A stretch of 64,000 nucleotides of DNA, taken from positions 1,674,001 through 1,738,000 of the forward strand of contig OZ345377.1 of the NCBI GenBank assembly GCA_977006965.1. The letters run 5' to 3'. The notes under the pieces are model-generated. The model was not told where the DNA came from. It saw nothing but the letters and a program-made list of their open reading frames with translations, and did not search any database. Shown here piece by piece: positions 23,044 to 34,673 of the stretch. Position numbers and translations under genes: made by a program. Position 1 is the stretch's first letter. Every line of letters begins with the position of its first letter. Source of the DNA: Phymatolithon calcareum. Its lineage: Eukaryota; Rhodophyta; Florideophyceae; Hapalidiales.

Positions 23044-23487
23044 CGTTGGAAATGTGACTGCTTGGATCTCTTGTCGCAGAACACATTATCCTATATCATA
23101 AGTCCCTAACCATTTCTCATATGTTATGATAGAATTAATCCATTTTTTTCATATTTACTGACAATGTAGCAGTTCAATCAATTTCTTGATTGATCTTGTC
23201 ATTGTCAGTAATTCAATCATTTTGCTGATTGAATCAATCACAGTCGACATTTCAATCATTTAGTTGATTGATTCAATCACAGTTAGTAGTGCAATGAGCA
23301 TCAGAAGTCTTATCATACCTCAATCTGAGGCCTATATAAGACCCAGATCTGATGCCCCGACTCAATAAACCAAGGAACATCTCACAACCAACCCAACAAT
23401 CTCAACCATCTCAACCACCTCAACCATCTCAACCACCTCAACCATCTCAACCATCTCAACCATCAACAACCAAACCTCCATCCAACA
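23044..23487 (+). repeat. 3' LTR of B1
   Basis: Starts CGTTGG (the canonical T mutated to C) and ends CCAACA. The ccatctcaa/ccacctcaa tandem array has more units than in the 5' copy, which accounts for most of the length difference. The polypurine tract is at 23031-23043. Confidence 0.92.
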
Positions 23488-25309
23488 AAGTATGTGAGGA
23501 TATTGTTGATGCTAAGGACATTTCAGAGGAAAAAAACAAGAACCTCGATGCAACCAGCGAAGAAGGGCAGCAGGCGGACGATGGAGAACAACCTACAACT
23601 CCACCGGCATCTGAAGTAACTACACCGATGATCGCCAAACCCATTTTCGCAGGTCAGCTCGGGTCTCAAAACCACCCACTGACTTCTGTAATGCTCACCC
23701 GCATACTGCCATGCTTGCCTTCGAATCTGTCAATCTCGTATCGGAATCCGGTTTGTCTTCTCATCAAGTACGTCAGACCTTTAAGGAAGCGACTTCGAAT
23801 GAGAATGTCGACTTCTGGTCTCCAGCGATCGAGAAAGAACATTCTTCACTCCTCCGAAATAACACTTGGATGCTGGTTCCTCGAAACTCCGACATGAACG
23901 TCCTACCGTGCAAGTATGTCTTCAAGGTCAAGGATACAGGCCCGAAAGTTCGCATTGTAGCGAAAGGGTTCCGACAGGTGCATGGGGTGGACTACGGTGA
24001 AACGTAAGCCCCAGTCGTAAAGTTCACCTCCATCCGTATTCTACTTGCAACTGTTGCAGTCCATGACTTGGAACTTCATCAAATGGATGTTGTGACAGCA
24101 TTTTTGCATGGTGAGCTCGATGAAGACATATACATGGAGGTTCCGGCCGGCTTTCAAGACTCCAAGCATCCCGACCTGGTGTGCAAGCTCCTCAAGGCAC
24201 GATATGGTTTGAAGCAAGCTCCTCGACAATGGCATGCCAAGATTGACAAGTTTCTCATCGACGAGCTTGGATTCTCGAGTAGTCCCAATGATCCATGTCT
24301 CTATGTCTGGCACAAGTCTAATTCCATCATGATCATCGCTCTGTACGTGGATGACTTGCTGATTGCCGGGAACGATACTTCTGCCATTATGTGGATCAAG
24401 GGGGAGCTCAACCAGAGATTCGAGATGAAGGATCTCAACGAAGCCAGCTTGTCTCTTGGACTTGAAATCCGAAGAAATTGAAAACTCCGGACTCTCCATC
24501 TCGCAAGTCGGTGTACGCTCAGTCCGTCTTGGGACGTTTCGGAATGGAAAACGCAAAACCAGTACCAACCCCAATAGAGTCCAGTCACAAGAACACAGCA
24601 GTTGGAGAAATCGATATCACCGAGTCTGTGTCAGACCAAGTCCCGTATCGTCCTGCTATCGGAAGCCTCATGTATTTGATGGTGGGCAGTCGGCCAGATA
24701 TATCGGACTCCGTTGGCAAGTTGTCTTCATTCTGCGAAAAGCCTCTCCAACGTCACTGGATGGCTGTCAAGCGTGTTCTTCGCTATATCGCGGGTACTCG
24801 GAACCATGGCATTCTTTTCGGCTCAAATTGCAACTTGGTGCCATTCGGCTACACCGACTCGGATTGGGCAGGATGTGGAGAGACTCGTCACTCTACAACT
24901 GGTTATGTGTTCTTACTCGCAGGGGAGCGATAAACTGGCGTTCGAGGAAGCAGACCATCGTGGCAACCTCAACATTCGAAGCGGAATATATCGCGTCATG
25001 TGCAGCCGCCGAGGAAGCTGTATGGTTATCTCGCCTCATCGCCGACGTTCACGGTCTCGTCAAGCCAGCTCGAATGACTCTGTACACCGACAGTTAGAGT
25101 GCGATCGCGACGGGGAGGAATGCTGCCATCACTCAGCGAAACAAGCACATCGACATACAATATGTACGCGATGTTGTTGCCACTGGAAGCTGAACATCAA
25201 GTATTGCGAGACGAACTTCATGGTCGCCGACTCATTGACGAAGACGCTTGATCGCATTAAGACCGCCAAGTTCGCACAAGACATGGGTATATGCGACTTG
25301 AAGTCCTAG
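23488..25309 (+). pseudogene. Copia pol of A3, second part (RT and RNase H)
   Basis: Resumes after B1 with the acidic linker and the QQADDGEQPTTP region, then reverse transcriptase (FLHGELDED, ALYVDDLLIAGND) and RNase H. Lesions: a small deletion near 23645 in the LRRSARVSK block, a TAA at 24004-24006 in the GETYAPV block, a TGA at 24478-24480, an insertion near 24503, loss of one G in a run of five at about 24922 (gcaggggagc), a TAG near 25096, and a small deletion in the IQYHYVRD block near 25160. The ancestral stop is at 25307-25309, just before the polypurine tract. Confidence 0.88.
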
Positions 25310-25330
25310 TGTCCCTCGATCAAGGGGGAA

Positions 25331-25769
25331 TGTTGGATGTGTGATTGCTTGGAGCTCTAGTCGCAAACACACTTCAATATCAAGGTATAATCTCAGTACA
25401 CGTGTACACGTGTCAAGTCGAAAGTCAAAGTGTCTCAGAACTTTGGATCAAGAAGATTGGCAGTGACACCTGTCCAAGTATGATAAGCGTATGATAATCA
25501 TACTTCTTGATTTTTTCATTCTTGATTTTTTCATGTTACACGTGTCATATGATATTATGACAAATTTGTTTAGGGTGAGAGTGTCTCCGTCCTCAATTAG
25601 GGTTTCGATCAAGTCTGGTTGAGTTCTCAGGTCTATATAGTCTTGACCTGAGGTCTGCCAAGTGAATAAACCAAGGAACTCATTCACTCACAACTCATCT
25701 TCTACTGAACCAATTCACTCCAACCAAACTTTTTCCTTCACCTCATCTCCTCCCTAACCTCCAACAACA
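25331..25769 (+). repeat. 3' LTR of A3 (family A)
   Basis: TGTTGGATGTG to CCAACAACA, 439 bp, with the family A CACGTG boxes, TATA-like tctatatag and AATAAACCAAGGAAC. It is shortened where the catactcc palindrome should be. Its right edge abuts the A4 fragment. Confidence 0.9.
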
Positions 25770-27218
25770 AACTTTGCCGTCTTGACACGATCGAGTGGCT
25801 TGGTAAGTGCATCCGCAATCATCAGCTCAGTACTATAATACTTGATAGATATCTTGCCCGTGGCAACCACATCACGAACATAGTGATATTGGATGTCGAT
25901 GTGCTTGTTCCTCTGAGTGATGGCCGCGTTTCGCCCGGTCGCGATCGCACTTTGACTGTCAGTGTACAGAGTCATGGCGGATGGCCTCTCGAGACCTTGA
26001 ACATTGGCAATGAGTCTTGACAACCAGACAGATTCCTTGGCGGCGGCACACGAAGCGATGTATTCCGCTTCGCATGTTGAAGTGGCGACGATGGTTTGCT
26101 TCTTTGAACGCCAGCTTATGGCTTCCCCTGCAAGAAGGAACACATAGCCACTCGTGGACCGTCTTGTCTCAACACATCCCGCCCAATCCGCATCCGTGTA
26201 ACCGATTGGAACCAAACTCCCACTTCCACCGAACAAAATTCCGTGATCTCGAGTACCCGCAATATATCGCAGAACACGCTTCACGCCCATCCAGTGACGT
26301 TTCAGAGGCTTTTCGCAGAACGAAGATAGCTTTCCGACCGAGTAAAAGATGTCTGGGCGTGTACCAACCATCAAGTACATGAGACTTCCGATGGCTGGAC
26401 GGTATGGAACTTGTTCATCGACGAGCTGGGTTATGTCGACTTCTTCGGTTCCGGTGTTCTTGTTGCTTGACTCCATAGGGGTTGGTGCTGGTTTCGAGTT
26501 CTCCATGTCGAAACGTTCCAAGACTGCCTGAGCGTAGACCGACTGCGAGAGGTGAAGAGTTCGAAGTGTGCGATGTCGGCGAATTTCAAGTCCAAGACAA
26601 ACACTAGCTTCTCCAAGGTCCTTCATCTCGAATCGCTTGTTCAGCTCCCCCTTGATCCACGAAATAGCAGAAGTATCGTTTCCGGCAATCAGCAAGTCAT
26701 CCACATATAGCGCGATGATCATGATGCTGCTTGACTTATGCCGGGCAAAAAGACAAGGATCATTGGGAATACTTGAGAAGCCGAGCTCGTCGATGAGGAA
26801 CTTGTCGATCTTGGCATGCCATTGTCGCGGTGCTTGCTTCAGGCCGTATAGTGCCTTCAAGAGCTTGCAAACAAGGTCAGAACGCTTGGGATCACGAAAT
26901 CCAGACGGAACCTCCATGTAGATGTCTTCGTCAAGGTCACCATGCAAGAAAGCCGTAACAACATCCATTTGGTATAGTTCCAAATCATGGACAGCAACGG
27001 TTGCAAGTAGGATACGAATCGAGGTGAACTTTACGACTGGGGCATACGTTTCACCGTAGTCCACCCCATGCATCTGTCGGAACCCTTTCGCAACAATGCG
27101 AACTTTCGGGCCTGTATCCTTGACCTTGAAGACATACTTGCACGATAGGACGTTCATGCCAGGCTTGCGAGTGACCAACTTCCAAGTGTTGTTTCGGAGG
27201 AGTGAAGAATGTTCTTTC
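25770..27218 (-). pseudogene. Copia fragment A4: reverse transcriptase and RNase H
   Basis: Minus-strand family A pol fragment with an open frame of about 470 codons from the NTWKLVTRKPG block to the RVKTAKF block, including FLHGDLDED, ALYVDDLLIAGND and all RNase H acid blocks. Both ends are cut: the start by the C1 LTR at 27219, and the last 15 or so codons plus 3' LTR by the A3 LTR at 25769. Together with A5 (32158-33846, same strand, 5' half of an element) it probably forms one element split by C1, with the middle lost. Confidence 0.85.
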
Positions 27219-27689
27219 TGTTGGAAGTGCGATTGCTCGGAGCATTAGTCGCATCACACTTAATTTGTGGATGTTTGATCTCGGTACACGTTTACACGTG
27301 TCAATAAGTCTCAGCTGTGTTTAGAGACGTTCAGAGATGAATTTTGCTCTGGACACGTGGACAGATGTGATTGGCCGATACGAATCATACCATCGTACTG
27401 AGCATCGAAAATGATGAGTTTTGGTATATTACACGTGTATGACAATATGATAATGTTATTATAGTTTTTTTGGGTTACTTGGTCTCCGTCGTCTAGCAAG
27501 GGCCCATAATTAGATCTAGTATGTAGAGCTAGTCTAGATCTGATATTCAGGACTATATTGCCAGGTTCTGAGGTCGACCAAGGCAATAAACCAAGGAACT
27601 CATTCACCAACAACTCAGCAACCACTCAACCAATTCATCTCAACCAAACCATTCCATGATCCCTATCGCATCCCTAACCTCCAACAACA
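27219..27689 (+). repeat. 5' LTR of C1 (family C)
   Basis: TGTTGGAAGTG to CCAACAACA. It shares the terminal blocks, one ACACGTGT and the AATAAACCAAGGAACTCATTC core with family A, but most of U3 differs (gcattagtcgcat, gttttggtatattacacg, gatctagtatgtagagc). Confidence 0.92.
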
Positions 27690-28181
27690 GGTTATGGGCC
27701 CAGTTAATGCGATTTAAATATCAACCGTCATCATCCACACCGTCTCCGGGGTTCTCCTTCGCCGCCGATCTGTCTCTGTCAACATCCCTGATTCGTGTTA
27801 CAGCTCTCACGCTCCTGGTAAACACCCCTCTAGGGTCGTTACCTTGATTGTGATCTGTGCTGGTATTGTGCCTGGTTCTTCGGAGCACACGTACTTGCGT
27901 CTCCTCACTCAATTACTACCACTGTGGTGCACAACCCTTTGGAAAGTCTTAAGTGGGGCCCGCTCGTACAGGGTTTTTTTTTCTCAATTTTTTTATCAAC
28001 TTCGAAGAAGCTCAAGAGGTATACGGCCGTAGTGCCATCCCCAGATCAAGGTCCGGGTTATTCTGACCCGAAGGAATTTCTTACAAGGGATAGATTGCTT
28101 TGATAGTTAACCTTGTGTTAGCTCGCAGTGGACTCCCCGAACGGATTTTCGACAAGATTTTCAAGACCCCCAAGTCCTAAA
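27690..28181 (+). other. Primer-binding site and leader of C1
   Basis: ggttatgggcccag at 27690-27703, then a leader unlike that of family A in its first 300 bases and similar to it in the last 150 (tatacggccgt, ggtccgggttattctgac, gatagattg). Confidence 0.8.
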
Positions 28182-31100
28182 ATGGACAACTCACAAGGAA
28201 CGCTGAAGGTCGAAAAGCTCAATGAGACCAATTTCCATACTTGGAAACAGAAAATTCAGCTAGTACTATCTTTCCGCGAACTCGATGAATACATTGAGGA
28301 CGATCCACCGGCACGGGAATCGGACGATTTCAAGATATGGCGTCGTAACGATACCAAAGCGAAAGCTATTATCGGTCTATCACTGTCCGACGAACATCTC
28401 GAACATGTCCGAGATGCGAAAACATCTAAGGAAATGTGGCAGGCGATTCTAAACATCTTCGAACGTCATACTCTTCTCAACAAATTGGCTGCTCGTCGCA
28501 AATTTTATACAGCCACTATGCTCGAAGACAAGAAAATACTGCCCTATACGAACCGTATTCGGCAGCTCGCATCCACCCTCAAGTCAATGGGTGTCGACAT
28601 CGACGATAAACAAATGGTAATGGCCGTGCTCAACGGACTTCCGGAACGCTTCGATAGCTTAATCAGTGCACTCGATGCTCTCGGCAATGAAGATGAGTCA
28701 TTCTCTCTTGAATTCGTAACGAGTAGACTTTTGCAAAAAGAGCAACGCATGTCTATGAGAGTCGAAGCATCAACCGTGAAAGCTGAGACTGCGGCACTGG
28801 TCGCTGCTAGACGTGATGGAGAACGTATTCGTGACTTCTGCGACCATTGTCATCGATCCGGACATAAGAGCGTTAAGTGCTGGACCAAGTTCCCGCATCT
28901 TGCTCCAGACGGATACAAACGTCGAAATGAAAAGCAGACCAAACCATCTGCATTTCTGACCGATGAATCGAAACCCATTCGCGTGACGTCCGATTCCGAC
29001 TTTGTATGTCTGATGGCCAATGTGCGCGGGGCCGACATTCCCAAAAAGTCAAAGTCATGGATCATCGACTCTGGAAGTACATCGCATATGACATTTGACC
29101 GTTCAATTTTCTGCTCCTACACCGAAATGACGTCAACTGTGGAGATGGGAACGAAAGCTAAGGCCACAATCGCAGGAAAAGGTGATGCTATCATCACAAT
29201 CAATGTCACTGGGAAGCCGTCCAAATGCAAACTGAAGGATGTCATGCACATTCCAGACTTTGGATACTCTTTACTATCGGTATCTAAAATGGATGAGTAT
29301 GGATATGGAATCACGTTCAAGAACAGACGCTGCTATGTTAAAGCTCATGATGATACAATTGCTACAGGTACACTTCGCAAGAATCTCTACTCACTCGATC
29401 TTGCAGATGACAAGAAAAAAGTTAACGAAGTTTCCTGTCTCGCTAGCCTTCAACTTTGGCATGAACGTCTCGCTCATGCCCACCCGTCTGGTATCTCTGA
29501 TACGGAACGTCATGGGGTGGTCAAAGGTATAAACATAGCTCCCAGTCCAATTTCAAAACATCCATGTAGTGGCTGTCTTGCCGGCAAAGGTCATCGCGCT
29601 CTTATTCCAAAGTCCAGTAGTACCCGTTCTAAAGCCATCCTCGACCTCGTGCATTCTGACGTCTTAGGTCCTATCGACATTCCGTCACTTGGAGGCTCCC
29701 AATACTTCATCACGTTCATTGATGATCACTCCAAGTGGACCACAGTGTTCACGATGCGAAAGAAGTCGGAGAGCTTTGAGTGTTTTCGAAAGTTCCACAA
29801 GTACGCTGAAACCCATACAGGTAGAAAGCTTAAACATTTGAATGTACAGGATTTTTCGCCTTCACCAAAGCTCAAGGCTATTACAGATGACGGAGGCGAG
29901 TACCTCTCCAACGAGTTCAAGGCATATTTGCCACAACACGGTATACAGCAGCAACTCACAGTAGCATACACCCCACAACAAAATGGGGTGGCTGAACGCA
30001 TGAACCGCACCCTTCTCAACTTGGTGCGCTCGATGCTTCATCACGGAGGCATCGAGAAGAAGTTCTGGGCTGAAGCACTTGCTACTGCTGTATATGTTCG
30101 CAATCGAGTTACGTCACGAGGACTACCTTCGAACACGACCGCCCATCACATATGGATGGGTGATTTGGGACACTTACGTGTGTTTGGCATAAAGTGTTGG
30201 TATGTGATTCCGAAAAAGAAGGTAAAGAAACTCGACAGTCGTACTCGTGAGGCCATTATGATGGGATATTCGACTTCATCCAAAGGCTATAAGCTATGGG
30301 ATCCGAACCTCAAGAAGGTGATTGTATCGAGAGATGTGACGTTTGACGAATCAGATTGCGGATTAAGTGAAGCTGAAACGGATGTATCCATTGATACTCC
30401 AGACAACGCAGACGTCAAAATATGTGAGGATACGGTGGAATCTCATGACATTTCGGAGGAGGACAACAAGATCCTCGATTATACCAGCGAAGAAGGGCAG
30501 CAGGCAGACGATGGAGAACAACCTACAACTCCACCACCATCTGAAGAGACTACGCCGATGATCGCCAAACCCATTCTGCGAAGGTCAGCTCGGGTCTCAA
30601 AACCACCCACTGATTTCTGGAATGCTCCCTCACATACTGCTATGCTCGCCTTCGAATCTGTCAACCTCGCATCCGAGCGCAATATGTCTTCTCAGCAAGT
30701 GCCTCAGACCTTCAAGGAAGCGATTTCAAATCAAAATGTCGACTTCTGGTCACCGGCCATTGAGAAAGAACATTCGTCTCAAGTCCAAAACAACACTTGG
30801 AAGCTTGTTCCGCGCAACTCTGACATGAACATCCTTCCGTGCAAGTATGTCTTTAAGGTCAGGGATACAGGCCCGAAAGTTCGAATCGTAGCAAAAGGGT
30901 TTCGACAGGTGCACGGGGTGGACTATGATGAGTTAAGCAATAAGAACATCGCAATTGAAGAACTCGATATCACCGAGTCACTTGCAGACGAAGTCCCTTA
31001 TCGTCCAGCTATCGGATGTCTCATGAACTTAATGGTCGGCACTCGTCCAGACATCTCGGACTCGGTCGGAAAGCTTTCTTCGTTTTGCGAGAAACCCCTT

Positions 31101-31677
31101 AAGCGTTACTGGATGGCTGTAAAGCGCGTTCTTCGGTATATTGCAGGCACTCGAGACCATGGAATCCTGTTCGGTGCAAGTGGTAGCCTGGTTCCAATCG
31201 GGTACACGGACGCGGATTGGGCAGGATGTCGTGAGACAAGGCGATCAACAAGTTGCTATGTGTTCCTTCTTGCAGGGGAGCCATAAGCTGGCGTTCAAAG
31301 AAGCAATCAATCGTTGCCACGTCAACATGCGAAGCGGAGTACATCGCTTCTTGTGCCGCCGCCAAGGAAGCCGTGTGGCAGTCAAGACTTATCGTCGATA
31401 TCTAAGGTCTCCACAAGCCGACTCCTATGACTCTATATACCGACAGTCAAAGTGCGATCGCGATGGGAAAGAACGCTGCTATCACTCAGCGCAACAAACA
31501 TATTGACATTCAGTATCACTATGTTCGTGATGTTGTGGCAACTGGCAAAATCATGATCAAATACTGCAGTACCGAGTGTATGGTTGCAGATGAACTGACG
31601 AAGCCACTCGATCGTGTCAAGACTGTCAAGTGCTTTCAAGACATGAGAGTTCGGAAGAGAGAGTATTTGTATCCCTC
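28182..31677 (+). pseudogene. Copia gag-pol of C1 with the reverse transcriptase core deleted in frame
   Basis: From MDNSQGTLKVEK at 28182 the frame is open for 1034 codons to 31286. It carries Gag, CCHC knuckle CDHCHRSGHKSVKC, protease WIIDSGSTSHM, pre-integrase, integrase and the N-terminal reverse transcriptase block up to GVDY. The next residues, DELSNKN, match the position after TPM of A1, so about 194 codons including YVDD are missing, yet the frame is kept. In integrase the IRTDNGGEY block reads ITDDGGEY, one residue shorter. The frame ends at 31286 because one G is lost from gcagggggagcc; RNase H sequence continues in another frame to about 31677 and reads into the LTR without the usual stop. 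The product cannot make DNA by itself. Confidence 0.92.
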
Positions 31678-31690
31678 GATCAAAGGGGAG

Positions 31691-32157
31691 TGTTGGAAGT
31701 GTGACTGCTCGGAGCATTAGTCGCATAACACTTCATTTGTGGATGTTTGATCTCGGTACACGTGTCAATAAGTCTCACAGCTGTGCTTGGAGACGTTCAG
31801 CGATGAATTTTGCTCTGGACACGTGGACAGATGTGATTAGCCTATACGAATCATACCATCGTACTCAGCATCGAAAATGATGAGTTTTGGTATATTACAC
31901 GTGTATGTCAATATGATAATGCTATGATAGATTTGTTTAGGGTTACTTGGTTTCCGTCGTCTAGCAAGGGCCCAAAATTAGATCTAGCATATAGAGCTAG
32001 TCTAGATCTGATATCCAGGACTATATAGCCAGGTTCTGAGGTCGAGCAAGGCAATAAACCAAGGAACTCATTCACCAACAACTCAGCAACCACTCAACCA
32101 ATTCATCTCAACCAAACCATTCCATCATCCTTATCGCATCCCTAACCTCCAACAACA
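31691..32157 (+). repeat. 3' LTR of C1
   Basis: 467 bp, preceded by the polypurine tract gatcaaaggggag at 31678-31690. About twenty differences from the 5' copy, including a short deletion in the doubled CACGTGT region, point to an older insertion than A1. Confidence 0.92.
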
Positions 32158-32824
32158 GATATCGACACCCTTTGACTTCAGGGTAGATGCGAGCTGTCGA
32201 ATGCGGTTTGTATAGGGCAATATTTTCTCGTCCTCGAGCATAGTGGCAGTATAGAATTTGCGAGGAGCAGCCAATTTGTTCAGAACGGTACGTCGCTCGA
32301 AGATATTCAGAATCGACTGCCACATTTCCTTGGCCGTTTCCACATCTTGTACATGCTCGAGATGTTCGTCCGAGAGAGCAAGTCCGATAATTGCCTTTGC
32401 ATTCTTGTCGTTTGGACGCCAAGCATTACATTTGTCTGAGTCCCGTGCCGGTGGATCGTCCTCAATGAATTCATCAAGTTCGCGGAAAGATAGTACTAGC
32501 TGAATTTTCTGTTTCCAAGCATGGAAATTGGTCTCGTTGAGCTTTTCGACCTTCAGTGTTATTCAGAATCGACTGCCACATTTCCTTGGCCGTTTCCACA
32601 TCTTGCACATGCTCGAGATGTTCGTCCGAGAGAGAAAGTCCGATAATAGCCTTTTCCTTGTTGTCACTTCGACGTAAGATAGTGAAATCGTCCGAGTCCC
32701 GTGCCGGTGGATCATCCTCAATGTATTCATCAAGTTCGCGGAATGGCTGAATTTTCTGTTTCCAAGCATGGAAGTTGGTCTCGTTGATCTTTTCGACCTT
32801 CAGTGTTCCTTGCGAGTTGTCCAT
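32158..32824 (-). pseudogene. Copia fragment A5: gag with a partial tandem duplication
   Basis: Minus-strand MDNSQGTLKVEK starts at 32824 and reads about 85 codons to AKEMWQSILN. A second, diverged copy of the same stretch then begins at about 32562 in a different frame (actgaaggtcgaaaagctc) and runs through to the LASTLKSKGVDI block, where it is cut at 32158 by C1. The first copy lacks LVLSFRELDE in part (reads KIQPFRELDE). The two copies differ at scattered positions, so they are not a simple recent duplication. Confidence 0.85.
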
Positions 32825-33402
32825 TTTGCGGAGTGGGGTCTTATATTCTTGTCGAAAATCCGTTCGAGGAGTCCACTGCGAGTTAACAGAAGTTAACTAT
32901 CGAGGCAATCTATCCCGTATAAGAAATTCCTTCGAGTCAATGTGACCAGGACCTTGATCGGGGGATGGCTCTAAGCCGTTTACCCCTTGTGGCGTTTTGG
33001 TACACCTGAACCTGCAGCCGGCAACACGCACTGCAAGACGCTTTGTGGTATCCTGAGGTGGGCCCGACAAGAAAACCGAAGGTAATCAAGCAAGGAGACA
33101 CAACGGAAACCCTTGTGGTGTTTTGGTACACCTGAACCTGCAGCCGGCAACGCGCACTGCAAGACGCTATAACACTTTCTGAACGGGCCTCACTCAAGGA
33201 CCAGAGGTAATTGAGCAAGGAACCGAACAGGAAGCTCGTGAACAAAGACAGACAAGTTCCCTGGAGCGGGCCTTGCGAGAAAACTAGAGGAAATCAAGCA
33301 AGGATGCGCAACCAGGAAAAGATCGGGGGCGAAGGATGAGCCCCGGAGACGACGATGATGATGAAGCGCGGTGGTGATGAAGCGCTGACTGGGCCCATAA
33401 CC
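32825..33402 (-). other. Leader and primer-binding site of A5
   Basis: Leader of the A1 type with both gttttggtacacctgaacc / ctgcagccggcaac repeats. The primer-binding site is at 33389-33402 as ctgggcccataacc. Confidence 0.8.
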
Positions 33403-33846
33403 TGTTGTTGGAGGTTATGGATAAGATGAGGTGAATGAAAATGTTTGGTTGGAAAGAAATGGTTGAGGAGAAGTTGGGTTGTGAGTGAATGAGTTCCTTG
33501 GTTTGTTGACTCGGGGGACCTCAGGTCAAGACTATATAGACCTGAGAACTCAACCAGACTTGATCAAAACCCTAATTGACGACGGAAACACTCTAACCCT
33601 AAACAAATTTGTCATACTATCATATGACACGTGTAACATAAAAAAATCAAGAATAATCTACTGAGTGAGGGGAGTATGATTATCATACTCTTATCATACT
33701 TTGACAGGTGTCACTGGCAATCTTCTTGATTCAAAGTTTTCAGACACTTTGACTTTCGACTTGACACGTGTACACATGTGCCGAGATCATACCTTGATAT
33801 TCACGTGTGTTTACGACTAGAGCTCCAAGCAATCACACTTCCAACA
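33403..33846 (-). repeat. 5' LTR of A5 (family A)
   Basis: 444 bp in minus orientation, TGTTGTTGGAGG at the left to CTTCCAACA at 33846, with the CACGTGT boxes, the gagtatgattatcatactc palindrome and the AATAAACCAAGG core (here mutated to caaaccaagg). Confidence 0.92.
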
Positions 33847-34634
33847 AGTACGTCTTCAAGGTCAAGGATACAGGCCCAAAAGTCCGAATCGTGGCGAAAG
33901 GGTTCCGACAGGTGCATGGGGTGGACTATGGTGAGACCTGGGCCTCAGTCGTAAAGTTCACGTCGATCCGTATCCTACTTGCAACCGTTGCTGTTCATGA
34001 CTTGGAGCTATTCCAAATGGACGTTGTGACCGCTTTCTTGCATGGCGACCTTGAAAAAGACATCTACATGGAGGTACCGACAGGATTTCGAGATCCTAAG
34101 CGTCCCGACCTTGTTTGTAAGCTTTTGAAGGCACTCTACGGACTCGAGCAAGCACCACGACAATGGCATGCGAAAATCGACAAGTTCCTTATCGCCGAAC
34201 TTGGATTCTCCAGCAGTCCCAATGATCCATGTCTATATGTGCGGCACAAGTTTGACTGCATCATTATCATCGCTTTGTACCTTGATGACCTGCTGATTGC
34301 CGGTAACGACATTTCTGCCATCTTGTGGATCAAGGGGGAGCTCAACAAGTGATTCGATATGAAATACCTTGGTGAAGCAAGTATATGTCTTGGCCTGGAG
34401 ATTCATCGAAATCGGAAACTTCGAACCTTACATCTCGCCCAATCGGTGTACGCTAAGTCCATCTTGGAACGGTTCAACATTGAAAACGCAAAACCAATGC
34501 TCACCCCTATCGAGTTCAGCAAGAAGAACACCGGTATCGATGAAGTCGACATCACCCAGTCCGTCACTGACGAGGTTCTGTACCGTCCGGCAAGTGGAAG
34601 TCTCATGTACCTAATGGTCGGTACTCGTCTAGAC
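33847..34634 (+). pseudogene. Copia fragment A6: part of reverse transcriptase
   Basis: Plus-strand family A fragment from the KYVFKVKDTGPK block, abutting the A5 LTR, to the LMVGTRLD block. The metal-binding motif reads YLDD instead of YVDD, the AYAPVV block reads TWASVV, and a TGA at 34350-34352 replaces the Arg of NKRFEMK. Both ends are truncated. Confidence 0.88.
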
Positions 34635-34673
34635 TGTTGGAAGTGGAATCTTTGTTGAATGTGTCGATTATTT
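34635..34673. other. Short scar with an LTR-like terminus
   Basis: Begins tgttggaagtg, identical to the first 11 bases of a family A LTR, and then continues with 28 bases that match nothing else in the window, up to the A7 LTR. It may be a filler made during end joining or the stub of a deleted LTR. Confidence 0.4.

Larger units (their letters stand above)
17972..23487 (+). mobile_element. Complete Ty1/copia element B1 inserted in A3
   Basis: A 5516-bp element with its own LTR type (438 and 444 bp), the same primer-binding site as family A, one gag-pol reading with two lesions, a polypurine tract gatcgagggggag at 23031-23043 and a near-perfect target duplication (aaata at 17967-17971, aagta at 23488-23492). 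The proteins are clearly homologous to family A but noticeably diverged, while the U3 regions share little. The LTR pair differs at about a dozen positions plus a repeat-number change, so it is older than A1. Confidence 0.93.
15205..25769 (+). mobile_element. Ty1/copia element A3, 5'-truncated and split by B1
   Basis: A plus-strand family A element that lacks its 5' LTR: it starts inside the leader at 15205, exactly where the A2 LTR ends. Gag-pol runs 15720-17971, is interrupted by B1 (17972-23487), resumes at 23488 and ends with a polypurine tract at 25318-25330 and a 3' LTR at 25331-25769. B1 is flanked by aaata and aagta, a 5-bp duplication with one change. The coding part carries numerous frameshifts and stops, so this copy is older than A1. 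Confidence 0.85.
27219..32157 (+). mobile_element. Ty1/copia element C1 with both LTRs
   Basis: A 4939-bp element with LTRs of a third type (471 and 467 bp), primer-binding site, leader and one long gag-pol frame that lacks the reverse transcriptase core. Flanks are ctttc on the left and gatat on the right, so there is no target duplication. Left and right neighbours (A4 and A5) look like separated parts of one element. That fits an insertion followed by deletion, or an ectopic recombination. Confidence 0.9.
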
